From Planctomycetaceae bacterium (lineage in GTDB: Bacteria; Planctomycetota; Planctomycetia; Planctomycetales; Planctomycetaceae): DNA of 35,717 nucleotides. The DNA lies in NCBI GenBank assembly GCA_002724315.1, contig PBOJ01000063.1, positions 1 through 35,717 on the forward strand, read 5' to 3'. A program made the position numbers and the translations under genes. Shown one piece after another: positions 27,670 to 35,087 of this stretch. The notes beneath the pieces were generated by a model that saw only the letters and a program-made list of their open reading frames with translations, did no database searches and was not told the DNA's origin. Positions within the stretch are counted from its first letter, which is position 1. Every line of letters begins with the position of its first letter.

Positions 27670-28293
27670 ATGCGGGATCGAAACGATCAAAATCGCAGCG
27701 GACCTGGCTTCAATCGTCGCGACTTCCTGAAGGGATCGGCTGCGGCCGCCACCGCCACGGCGATGGCCACGCAGGGTTCCGAGGAAGCGGCAGCCGCAAA
27801 CCTGAAGACCAACGTCTTCGCCGCAGCTGCCCAGAACGTGACGTTGAACGTCAACGGCAAGGATCACACGGTCAAGGTCGAGCCGCGAGTGACGTTGTTG
27901 CACGTCCTTCGAAACAACCTGAACCTGACCGGCTGCAAGGAGGTGGACGAGCGGTCCGCCGACGGCGCTGACACGGTGATGATCGACGGCAAGACGGTCC
28001 TGGCGGGCAGTCGGCTGGCGATCGAGTGCGAGGGCAAGAAGATTCGCACCGTCGAGTCTTTGCGGCGGGGCGAGAAGGTCGACGAGGTCGTCGCCGGATT
28101 CGTCAAGCACGACGCGATGCAGTGCGGTTTCTGCACTCCCGGCTTCGTGGTCGCCACCCGGGCTTTCCTCGACAAGAACCCCAAGGCGTCTCTCGCAGAC
28201 ATCCAGAAGGGGCTGGGCGGCAACATCTGCCGCTGCGGTACCTACCAAGGCATCACGGCATGTGCCCTGGAGATCTCGAAAGGGGGCAAGTGA
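27670..28293 (+). CDS. Tat-exported [2Fe-2S] subunit of a molybdenum hydroxylase, ferredoxin cluster ligands replaced by Asp
   Basis: A 207-residue small subunit of the xanthine dehydrogenase/aldehyde oxidoreductase family, which relays electrons from the Mo site to FAD. It starts with a twin-arginine signal (NRRDFLKGSAAAATATAMA), as in the periplasmic aldehyde oxidoreductase PaoA. The plant-type ferredoxin domain (about 56-130) aligns well around LTGCKEVDERSADGADTV and MIDGKTV, but the three clustered Cys (C-x4-C-x2-C) are Asp93, Asp98 and Asp101 at the same spacing, and the fourth Cys is Gly/Ser (113-114). A stray Cys89 lies four residues before the first. The C-terminal helical cluster is intact: Cys152, Cys155 (QCGFCTPG), Cys187, Cys189 (CRCG). 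The distal cluster is probably lost or replaced by another metal site. It is followed 3 bp later by the large subunit. Confidence 0.88.
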   Translation: MRDRNDQNRSGPGFNRRDFLKGSAAAATATAMATQGSEEAAAANLKTNVFAAAAQNVTLNVNGKDHTVKVEPRVTLLHVLRNNLNLTGCKEVDERSADGADTVMIDGKTVLAGSRLAIECEGKKIRTVESLRRGEKVDEVVAGFVKHDAMQCGFCTPGFVVATRAFLDKNPKASLADIQKGLGGNICRCGTYQGITACALEISKGGK

Positions 28294-28296
28294 GCC

Positions 28297-30438
28297 ATGG
28301 CAGAACGCAAAGTTGCCTGGAAAAAACGTAAGGACAACACCCTGATCGGGGGTGACCACACGCGGATCGACGGCGTCGAAAAGGCCTCCGGCCACGCCAA
28401 GTACGCCGCAGACATCAACACCGCCGGCACTCTGTTCGCGCGGTTGTTGACGTTCAAGGGCGGTGCTGCGGTGGTCAAGAGCATTGACACTGCCGACGCC
28501 GAAAAGACTCCCGGCGTCCGAGCCGTGCACGTCTTCAACGGTGCCGGCAAGGAACTCCGCTGGGACGGCACGATCGTCGCTGCGGTCGCCGCCGACACGC
28601 CCGAGCAGGCCGAGGATGGTGTGCGGGCGATCAAGGTCGCCTACGAAGCCAAGCCCCACTGGGTCGACGAAGAGGACCTGCCCGGGGCCACGGCCGGCAA
28701 GCGGACCAAGCCGCTTGGTGACAACAAGAAGGGCGATGTGGCAGCGGCACTGAAGGCCGCCAAGCATGTCCACAAGGGCTACTACGGCATCGCCACCATC
28801 TCGCACATGTGCCTGGAAACGCACGGGTCACACTGCGAGTGGGATGGTGAGGACAAGCTCAATGTCCACCTCTCGACCCAGAACGTCTCGGGCACCGGCG
28901 GCCAGTTCGCCGGCCCGCTGGGAATCGACGCCAGCAACGTCTCGATCACCTGCAACTACATCGGTGGCGGGTTCGGGTCGAAGTTCGCGGCCGATGAATG
29001 GGGTGTGGCCTGTGCCCAGTTGGCCAAGAAGGCCGGCAAGCCGGTCCGGCTGATGCTCGACCGGGCCACCGAGCTGAAGATCGGGGGAACCCGTCCGAGC
29101 GGGTTCGCCGAAGTCACGATCGCGGCCGATGCCGAAGGCAACATCACTGTCTGGGACAGCCACCACTGGGGCACCAGCGGGATTGCCGGCTCGACGATTT
29201 CTCTCGGGCAGCTCCCCTACTGTTTCGACGGGATCCCCAACCGCAACCGCAAGGCGACGGGCATCTCGACCAACACCGGGCCGAACCGGGCTTGGCGAGC
29301 TCCCCCGCATCCGCAGTTGTGTGCGGTCACCGACACGGTGATCGACGACCTGGCGGCGAAGATGGGAGCCAACAGCTACGACATCTTCATGAAGAACCTC
29401 GACAAGACGCCCAAGCCGGATGTCTACGCCGAGGAGATGAAGATCGGTGCGAAGCTGATCGACTGGAAGGCCAAGTGGCACGCCCATGGCAAGGGCGGAG
29501 GAAAGTCGGTCAAGCGAGGGCTGGGCATGGCCCTGCACCGCTGGGGCGGCCGTGCCGGGGCCACGACCTGCACCGTCAAAGTGCATCCCGACGGGGCGGT
29601 CGAAACCTTCCTGGGCAGCCAGGACCTGGGCACCGGCACCCGCACCGTGATCGCGATCACCCTTGCCGAAACTTTCGGCCTGGGAATCAACGACGTGAAG
29701 GTCAACCTCGGGAACAACAGTTACCCGAAGGCCAACCCGTCGGGCGGCTCGATCACCGTCGGCGGCGTCTCCGGACCGCACCGGCGGGCCGGACTCGAGG
29801 CGCTGTGGAAAATCTACGACCTGGTCGCTGCCAAGTACAAGGTGGAAGCCGACTCGCTCTCGGCCAAGGGGGGCAAGATCCTCTCGGCCGGCAAGTCGGT
29901 CTGCACCTGGAAACAGGCCTGCGGCCTGCTGGGCCCGATGCCCCTGGAAGTCCAGGGACAGGGACCCAAGAATGACGGGCTGACGTCCCAGGGCGTCGCC
30001 GGCATTCAGATGGCCGACGTCTCGGTCGACATCGAAACCGGAATCGTCCGGATCAACGAACTGGTGGCCGTCCAGGACTGTGGACTGATCATCGACGAGT
30101 TGACCGCACGCAGCCAGGTCTACGGCGGCCTGATCATGGGCATCGCCTACGCCCTCTCCGAGGAACGCGTGATGGACAACCGCACCGGGCGGTTCATCAA
30201 TGCCGACCTGGAGAACTACAAGCTGCCGCGGATCGGTGACATCGGGAAACTGAAGGTTCACATGTACCAACCCGACAGCGAGTACGAGCGGGGCGTGGTG
30301 GGACTGGGAGAACCTCCGGTCATCTCCACGGGGGCCGCGATTTCCAACGCCGTCGCCAATGCGACCGGCGTTCGCGTTCCCGTCCAGCCGCTGACTCCTC
30401 AGCGAGTCCTCGAGGCTCTGAAAGGAGGTCAAGCATGA
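28297..30438 (+). CDS. Molybdopterin-binding large subunit of a xanthine dehydrogenase-family enzyme
   Basis: A 713-residue catalytic subunit, a little shorter than typical (730-780). N-terminal a/b hammerhead domain: RIDGVEKASGHAKYAAD. Cofactor-binding segments: VHLSTQNVSGTGG, IGGGFGSKFAADEW, and near the C-terminus the active-site Glu in VVGLGEPPVIS, which acts as base in hydroxylation. The segment usually read as RG.G.PQ is RAWRAPPHPQ. GSQDLGTGTRTVIA and NPSGGSITVGG are other conserved parts. There is no signal peptide; export would require co-transport with the Tat-signalled small subunit, as for PaoABC. Substrate (aldehyde, purine, N-heterocycle, aromatic CoA ester) cannot be read. Confidence 0.93.
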   Translation: MAERKVAWKKRKDNTLIGGDHTRIDGVEKASGHAKYAADINTAGTLFARLLTFKGGAAVVKSIDTADAEKTPGVRAVHVFNGAGKELRWDGTIVAAVAADTPEQAEDGVRAIKVAYEAKPHWVDEEDLPGATAGKRTKPLGDNKKGDVAAALKAAKHVHKGYYGIATISHMCLETHGSHCEWDGEDKLNVHLSTQNVSGTGGQFAGPLGIDASNVSITCNYIGGGFGSKFAADEWGVACAQLAKKAGKPVRLMLDRATELKIGGTRPSGFAEVTIAADAEGNITVWDSHHWGTSGIAGSTISLGQLPYCFDGIPNRNRKATGISTNTGPNRAWRAPPHPQLCAVTDTVIDDLAAKMGANSYDIFMKNLDKTPKPDVYAEEMKIGAKLIDWKAKWHAHGKGGGKSVKRGLGMALHRWGGRAGATTCTVKVHPDGAVETFLGSQDLGTGTRTVIAITLAETFGLGINDVKVNLGNNSYPKANPSGGSITVGGVSGPHRRAGLEALWKIYDLVAAKYKVEADSLSAKGGKILSAGKSVCTWKQACGLLGPMPLEVQGQGPKNDGLTSQGVAGIQMADVSVDIETGIVRINELVAVQDCGLIIDELTARSQVYGGLIMGIAYALSEERVMDNRTGRFINADLENYKLPRIGDIGKLKVHMYQPDSEYERGVVGLGEPPVISTGAAISNAVANATGVRVPVQPLTPQRVLEALKGGQA

Positions 30439-31430
30439 GACCTTTTGAATACGCAAGACCGCAGAACGAGAGCGAGGCTCTGGATCTGCTCAATGACCAT
30501 GACGCCAACACGGCCGTGCTGGCCGGGGGCACCGATCTGATCGCACTGCTGCAGGAAGATCTCCAGGCCCCGCAACGCGTGGTCGATATCAAGCAGGTCG
30601 AATCGATGCAGGGCATCGCCGCCGACGGCGACGGTGTTGTCATCGGGGCACTGACGACGCTCGAGGAAATTTCCGAGAGCCCCATGTTGGCCGATTACCG
30701 GTCACTGGGCGACGTCGTCGATGGCGTCCGTGCGATCCAGATCCAGCAGATGGGAACGCTGGGTGGCGACCTTTGTCACCTGCCCAACTGCTGGTTCTAC
30801 CGCAACGGTTACGGCCTGTTGGCACTCGAGAACGGCGAATCGCTGGTCGCGGCCGGTGACAACCGTTACCACGCCATCCTGGGCAACCAGGGACCGGCCA
30901 AGTTCGTCAGTGCCGCCAGGTTCGCTCCGGCCCTGATCGCCTGGGGAGCCGACGTGCGAGTGATCGGCCCCGACGCCGGTTCGTCGGAATGGCTGCCGTT
31001 GGAGCACTTCTTCGTCACGCCCAAGGTCGAATCCCAGGGTGTCTCGGTGCTCAAACCAGGCCAGTTGATCTCTCACGTCCGCCTGCCGGCAACCACTGGA
31101 CGGGTCAGTTCGACCTACGAGGTCCTGCAGATGGAAGGGCTCGACTGGCCGCTGGCCACCGCAGCCGCCACCATCGACCTCGACGGAGGAGTCGTTCGCG
31201 AAGCGAGCATCGTGATGGGGCACGTCGCCCCGATGCCGTGGGTCGCGCACGAAGCCGCCCAGAGCCTGATCGGCCAGCCTGTCGACGAAGTCTCCGCCGG
31301 CCGAGCCGGTGAGATCGCTGTCGCACAGGCCACCCCGCTCAGGGACAACGCCTACAAGGTGCAACTGGCCAAGACGGCCGTCAAACGAGCCGTACTCTCG
31401 GCGGCCGACATGCTGGAAGGAGCTCTGTAA
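30435..31430 (+). CDS. FAD-binding subunit of the molybdenum hydroxylase
   Basis: A 331-residue PCMH-type FAD subunit. The FAD pyrophosphate motif is AGGTDLIALL (residues 30-39), the second motif is MGTLGGDLCHLPNCWFYRNG (106-125), and the C-terminal CO-dehydrogenase flavoprotein domain includes AQATPLRDNAYKVQLAKTAVKRAV. Related subunits (HcrB, PaoB) carry a [4Fe-4S] loop that begins at this LC...CWY position; here the first two Cys (114, 119) remain but the later Cys are absent, so that cluster is not expected. The ATG overlaps the large-subunit stop by 4 bp, so translation is coupled. Confidence 0.92.
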   Translation: MRPFEYARPQNESEALDLLNDHDANTAVLAGGTDLIALLQEDLQAPQRVVDIKQVESMQGIAADGDGVVIGALTTLEEISESPMLADYRSLGDVVDGVRAIQIQQMGTLGGDLCHLPNCWFYRNGYGLLALENGESLVAAGDNRYHAILGNQGPAKFVSAARFAPALIAWGADVRVIGPDAGSSEWLPLEHFFVTPKVESQGVSVLKPGQLISHVRLPATTGRVSSTYEVLQMEGLDWPLATAAATIDLDGGVVREASIVMGHVAPMPWVAHEAAQSLIGQPVDEVSAGRAGEIAVAQATPLRDNAYKVQLAKTAVKRAVLSAADMLEGAL

Positions 31431-31433
31431 TCC

Positions 31434-31655
31434 ATGTCCGAAGAACTCCAAGTGATCGACAATACCACCACCCGGTGCCGACAGCTCCTTTCCAAGGGGC
31501 TCTACACCAACGCCGGAATGCCGCCCGGCGAAAAGGCCACCGGAGATGGCAACTTCTGGTGCGGCAAGACCCAGACGATCTTCGGCCCCGATGACCGCCT
31601 CTGCGATGCGGAGCACTGCACGGATTCCACCCGCAGTTGCTACGAGGCCACCTAG
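31434..31655 (+). CDS. Small Cys-rich protein of the molybdenum hydroxylase operon
   Basis: A 73-residue protein starting 3 bp after the FAD-subunit stop, with GGAAGGAG just upstream, so it belongs to the operon. It has five Cys (15, 43, 57, 62, 69) and His61: NTTTRCRQLL, GNFWCGKTQTIFGP, and RLCDAEHCTDSTRSC. There is no signal peptide or membrane segment. I do not recognise a named family, though similar short Planctomycete proteins seem familiar. The Cys pattern suits an iron-sulfur or zinc site. Because the small subunit has lost its ferredoxin ligands, this protein could supply a replacement electron carrier or assembly factor; that is a hypothesis only. Confidence 0.8.
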   Translation: MSEELQVIDNTTTRCRQLLSKGLYTNAGMPPGEKATGDGNFWCGKTQTIFGPDDRLCDAEHCTDSTRSCYEAT

Positions 31656-31683
31656 GCCCGAAGGCCACAAACGCGAAAGCCCT

Positions 31684-31723
31684 CGCCCCGCCCGACCCCA
31701 TAGGGGGTCCGGCGGGGCGTTTT
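31684..31723 (+). terminator. Intrinsic terminator of the molybdenum hydroxylase operon
   Basis: A 16-bp stem with one mismatch, CGCCCCGCCCGACCCC (31684-31699) with GGGGTCCGGCGGGGCG (31704-31719), loop of 4 nt, then TTTT. It lies 28 bases after the stop of the Cys-rich gene. Confidence 0.9.
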
Positions 31724-31791
31724 CGTTCCGGTTGGCGATTGGCCAACGACGGTGGTTCCAACTGCGGAACCGGCTTTTTGCCGGCATCACG

Positions 31792-31820
31792 TTGACGGGG
31801 TCGACGACCCGTGGGAGAAT
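31792..31820 (+). promoter_or_regulatory. Promoter with spacer dyad upstream of the DUF1326 gene
   Basis: TTGACG (31792-31797, 5 of 6), 17 bp spacer, GAGAAT (31815-31820, 4 of 6). The spacer contains a near-perfect dyad GGGTCG-A-CGACCC (31798-31810), a position where a repressor or activator could act. Confidence 0.45.
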
Positions 31821-31878
31821 CATAGGATCGATTCACGACCCATCTGCCTGAAACAAGGTGTTCTGGAGGATCTCGGAC

Positions 31879-32544
31879 ATGCGTCAACTCAGCCTCGCTC
31901 TCGCCCTGCTCTTCGTGTTTGCCACCAACGGACTGGCCGCAAACATCTCGGGCGAATACATCGAAGCTCGCACCTGCAATGTCTACACCGGCCCCTGCTT
32001 CGCCAACGCCGAGATGGGATTGGCCGGAAAGGAAGCCCTGATGGCCTGGAAGGTCGACAAGGGGCAGTGGAACGGCGTCAACGTCGACGGCCTGGGTGCC
32101 GCCGTGATCGTCACCGCCGAGAACACCATCGGGTACGACGGAATCTTCCCACTGCGGGCCGGCAAGATGAATGCCGTGATCCTGGTCGATCAGAAGGCCT
32201 CTCCGGAACAGTTCGCCGCACTGGTCGATTTCGTCAAGGACACCGCCAAGACCTACACCAAGCACGTGATCAAGGTCCGACGCGCTCCGATCGAGTTGAA
32301 AAACAATCACCTGACCAAGCAGGCTCAGTTCAAGGCCGGCAAGGTCGCCGAAATCAAGACCCGGGCTCTGAAGAAGAGCGACTGTGTCTGCACCAACGAG
32401 GTGGTCTACTACCAGCCGTTGACCAAGGTCGAGAATTTCAGTCCAGCCTTCAGCCTCAAAGTCTCCTACCAGGGCAAGGGCCTGAATCGGCGGTTCACCG
32501 ACTTCGGCACCCGCAGTGCATTCCTGGCAACATTCCGTCGCTGA
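31879..32544 (+). CDS. Exported DUF1326 family protein
   Basis: A 221-residue protein with a signal peptide (MRQLSLALALLFVFATNGLAA) after a GGAGGA ribosome site. The mature part begins with ISGEYIEARTCNVYTGPCFANAE, the typical DUF1326 opening with two Cys, followed by AVIVTAENTIGYDG and KMNAVILVDQKASPEQFAAL. It ends with a Cys pair CVCTNEVVYYQPL. Family function is unknown. It has its own promoter candidate and terminator, so it is monocistronic. Export and paired Cys are consistent with metal binding or disulfides, not shown. Confidence 0.88.
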   Translation: MRQLSLALALLFVFATNGLAANISGEYIEARTCNVYTGPCFANAEMGLAGKEALMAWKVDKGQWNGVNVDGLGAAVIVTAENTIGYDGIFPLRAGKMNAVILVDQKASPEQFAALVDFVKDTAKTYTKHVIKVRRAPIELKNNHLTKQAQFKAGKVAEIKTRALKKSDCVCTNEVVYYQPLTKVENFSPAFSLKVSYQGKGLNRRFTDFGTRSAFLATFRR

Positions 32545-32561
32545 GCGACACGAATTCGAAC

Positions 32562-32603
32562 AACAGGCGGGGTTCGGCCACCGAGCCGAACCCCGCCTGT
32601 TTC
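32562..32603. terminator. Long hairpin terminator after the DUF1326 gene
   Basis: A perfect 17-bp stem, AACAGGCGGGGTTCGGC (32562-32578) with GCCGAACCCCGCCTGTT (32585-32601), loop of 6 nt. The T-run is short (TTT), so termination efficiency is less certain than the fold. Confidence 0.8.
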
Positions 32604-32654
32604 TGATTTGTCCCACCGGCGAACCGACTGATTCGCAATGACCACCGGTCGCCA

Positions 32655-32683
32655 ATGACTACCGTCCGGCGACCGACTACAAT
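32655..32683 (+). promoter_or_regulatory. Possible promoter of the operon ending in mch
   Basis: ATGACT (32655-32660, 4 of 6), 17 bp spacer, TACAAT (32678-32683, 5 of 6). An imperfect direct repeat starting CAATGAC (32636 and 32653, 17 bp apart) overlaps the -35 box. Confidence 0.4.
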
Positions 32684-32762
32684 GTCAGAGGTCGTTCGGA
32701 TCTCGGCCTCCAACTGAAATCCCTTTTGCCGATCCTGCCGCTGCCCACCGGAGCCTCACCAG

Positions 32763-33464
32763 ATGAAACGCCCCATCCTGTCTGCCGTACTCGTTCCCGC
32801 TGTGGTCCTGATCTCCTCGGGGATCCTGCTGGCCACGGCCGCCGCCCCAACCCATAAGCTCGGCCGCACCAAGGCGTTGCCCAAGGGCGTCGGCACCAAG
32901 ATCGCCGGACTGATCGACAAGGCCGGATACCAAATCGCCAGCCCCAAGGGTCCCGTCTGCAGTATCTGGCTGGTCAAGGACGTGCCGATCCGTGACAAGT
33001 TCAAGCCCACCCTCTCGGTCAAGTACCCCTTCACCGCCGGACAACTCGTCGGACTGCTCCAGGTCCACACCAAGACCGGCTACACGGATTTCCGTGGGCA
33101 GGAACTCAAACCCGGCGTGTACACGCTGCGATACGGCCAGCAGCCCGAGGATGGAAACCACGTGGGAACCAGTGAGTTGGCCGACTTTCTGCTCGCGTTG
33201 CCCGCCAAGGTCGACCAAGACCCCAAGCCGATCTTCGGTTTTGAAGATCTGTCGTCGAAAAGTGCCCAGTCAGCCGGCGCGACCCATCCGGCCATCTTCT
33301 CGATGGTGCCCGGTGGAAAGAAGCCGATCAAGACGGCCGCTGTGACTCATGATGAAGATCATGGATTCTGGATCCTCAATGTCCCGGCGCCCGCCAAGAC
33401 GAAGGCCAAGACCAAGGCCGTCGTCAACCTGAAGTTCATCGCGATCGGTCGTTCTCCGGAGTAG
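32763..33464 (+). CDS. Exported hypothetical protein, first gene of the mch operon
   Basis: A 233-residue protein with an N-terminal signal or anchor (MKRPILSAVLVPAVVLISSGILLATAAA). The mature part is predicted beta-rich with PGVYTLRYGQQPEDGNHVG and ADFLLALPAKVDQDP, segments I associate with uncharacterised Planctomycete proteins, and a Lys-rich C-terminus (PAKTKAKTKAVVNLKF). No catalytic motif is recognised. It is followed 4 bp later by the next gene, suggesting a shared transcript with mch; a functional link is not evident. Confidence 0.8.
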   Translation: MKRPILSAVLVPAVVLISSGILLATAAAPTHKLGRTKALPKGVGTKIAGLIDKAGYQIASPKGPVCSIWLVKDVPIRDKFKPTLSVKYPFTAGQLVGLLQVHTKTGYTDFRGQELKPGVYTLRYGQQPEDGNHVGTSELADFLLALPAKVDQDPKPIFGFEDLSSKSAQSAGATHPAIFSMVPGGKKPIKTAAVTHDEDHGFWILNVPAPAKTKAKTKAVVNLKFIAIGRSPE

Positions 33465-33468
33465 CCTC

Positions 33469-34080
33469 GTGATCCGTCCGGCCCGAATTTTCCTTGTGCC
33501 GCTTGTCCTCGGACTTTGCGGCGAGGTCGCCGTAGCGGCTCAACCGGCCAAGCCGGCCACCAAGAAGACGGTGACCAAGAGGCCGGCGAACAAGCCGCCC
33601 GGAGGAATCAAGAGGGAACTGTTCGCCGGCCGGGTGGTGATGCTCGGCGACGCCCTGAAGCGACGTGGGGTCAAGAGCACCGACGAATTTTCCAATCAAG
33701 TGGTACTGGAAACGCCCGTCGGCGAGTTGATCCCGATCGTCCCGGATTGGCGTGGACGGGCTTTTTACCAGGACAAAAGGCTGAGAAACCGTCCCGTTGA
33801 GTTGGTCGGTTACCGCCGCCATGGCATCCCCTACCTCCAGGTGCTGATGGTTTTCACCATCGACCGCGCGGACAAACGCCAGAAGAAAACCGTCAGACAG
33901 TATTTCGACTACTGGTGCGACATCTGCTCGATCCCGATGTACGAGATCAAGCGGTGCGAGTGCTGTCAGGGACCGATCCGAATGAGATTCCAGCCACGCG
34001 ATCTGCCGTCCTACATCAGGACCGACGCGAAGCTGAAGGCCAAGCCTGCGGCTTCGCCCAATCGGGACGCTTCGCCGTGA
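33469..34080 (+). CDS. Exported hypothetical protein with Cys-rich C-terminal motif
   Basis: A 203-residue protein read from a GTG at 33469, with GGAG of the preceding stop region as ribosome site. The N-terminus is a signal peptide (MIRPARIFLVPLVLGLCGEVAVAA) followed by a Lys/Pro-rich linker. The body has SNQVVLETPVGELIPIVPDWRGRAF, and ends with a Cys cluster: YFDYWCDICSIPMYEIKRCECC, i.e. C-x2-C-x9-C-x-C-C, which could bind zinc, copper or an iron-sulfur centre. Its stop overlaps the mch start (GTGA). Function unknown. Confidence 0.78.
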   Translation: MIRPARIFLVPLVLGLCGEVAVAAQPAKPATKKTVTKRPANKPPGGIKRELFAGRVVMLGDALKRRGVKSTDEFSNQVVLETPVGELIPIVPDWRGRAFYQDKRLRNRPVELVGYRRHGIPYLQVLMVFTIDRADKRQKKTVRQYFDYWCDICSIPMYEIKRCECCQGPIRMRFQPRDLPSYIRTDAKLKAKPAASPNRDASP

Positions 34081-35036
34081 CCGACACCGGCGGACTGCTC
34101 AACGATCGTGCCTGGAGATTGGCCCAGAGGATCCGTGACCGGATCGGCGACCTCGGTGGAGAGTCGCACACGCTGGACAACGGGGGCATTGTGCTCGACC
34201 TGGGCGTAAACGTCACGGGAGGACTCGAAGCCGGGCTCGACCTGTCACGCCTGTGCCTGGCCAACCGGGGCCGCGTCACGGTCACTGGTGGTTCGCAGCC
34301 AACCGGGGACTGGCCCTCCATCGAAATCGCCACCGATTCGCCGGTGCTGGCCTGCCTGGCCAGCCAGTACGCCGGTTGGCAAATCAGCGTCGGCGACTAC
34401 TTCGGAATGGGCTCGGGCCCCATGCGGGCGGCTGCCGGCCGTGAGGAGCTCTACGGGGATATCGGCGGAACGGAGACTCCCGGTGTCTGCGTGGGAGTCA
34501 TCGAAAGTGGTGGGCTGCCTGACGAATCGGTGTTCGAAGCGATTGCCGAAAAGACCGGAGTCGAAATCGGACGGACCTTGCTGGCGGTCGCCCCCACGTC
34601 CAGCCAGGCTGGAACCGTTCAGGTCGTGGCTCGCAGCGTTGAAACGGCGCTCCACAAGCTGCACGAACTGGACTTCGACGTCTCACGGATTGTCTCGGGC
34701 TTCGGTTCGGCTCCGCTGCCACCGGTAGCTGCCGACGACCTGGCCGGCATCGGAAGAACCAACGATGCGATTCTCTACGGGGGCACCGTCACCTTGTGGG
34801 TCACCGGTGACGACGACTCTTTGACCGAGATCGGTCCCCGTGTCCCCTCGTCAGCCTCCGATGCCCACGGCCGACCGTTCCTGGAAATCTTCGCCAACGC
34901 CGAACACGACTTCTATCAAATCGACCCTCACCTGTTCAGCCCGGCCATGATACGTTTCTTCAACGTCGACACGGGCCAGGTGCACGCCTTCGGCCAGGTC
35001 AGCCCCGAGATCCTCTGCGAGAGTTTCGGAATCTGA
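34077..35036 (+). CDS. mch: Methenyl-tetrahydromethanopterin cyclohydrolase
   Basis: Mch hydrolyses methenyl-H4MPT to formyl-H4MPT, a step of the archaeal-type C1 transfer pathway for formaldehyde oxidation that is also found in methylotrophs and Planctomycetes. The 319-residue protein is the usual length. Conserved segments: NDRAWRLAQRIRDRI, DNGGIVLDLGVNVTGGLEAG, VLACLASQYAGWQIS, YFGMGSGPMRA, VGVIESGGLPDE, and GRTNDAILYGGTVTL. It begins with a GTG that overlaps the preceding stop codon, so it is translationally coupled. A RimK-like ligase follows 51 bp later, fitting pterin-cofactor biology. No fae or other C1 genes are in the window. Confidence 0.95.
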   Translation: MTDTGGLLNDRAWRLAQRIRDRIGDLGGESHTLDNGGIVLDLGVNVTGGLEAGLDLSRLCLANRGRVTVTGGSQPTGDWPSIEIATDSPVLACLASQYAGWQISVGDYFGMGSGPMRAAAGREELYGDIGGTETPGVCVGVIESGGLPDESVFEAIAEKTGVEIGRTLLAVAPTSSQAGTVQVVARSVETALHKLHELDFDVSRIVSGFGSAPLPPVAADDLAGIGRTNDAILYGGTVTLWVTGDDDSLTEIGPRVPSSASDAHGRPFLEIFANAEHDFYQIDPHLFSPAMIRFFNVDTGQVHAFGQVSPEILCESFGI

Positions 35037-35087
35037 CCCCCCGTTGCTGCCGGCTGCCAGCAAATCCCGATCCAGGACATCCGACGC

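Noticed and set aside
28828..30456. 542-codon antisense frame opposite the molybdopterin subunit
   Set aside because: Antisense shadow typical of high-GC genes; the sense strand has family motifs throughout.
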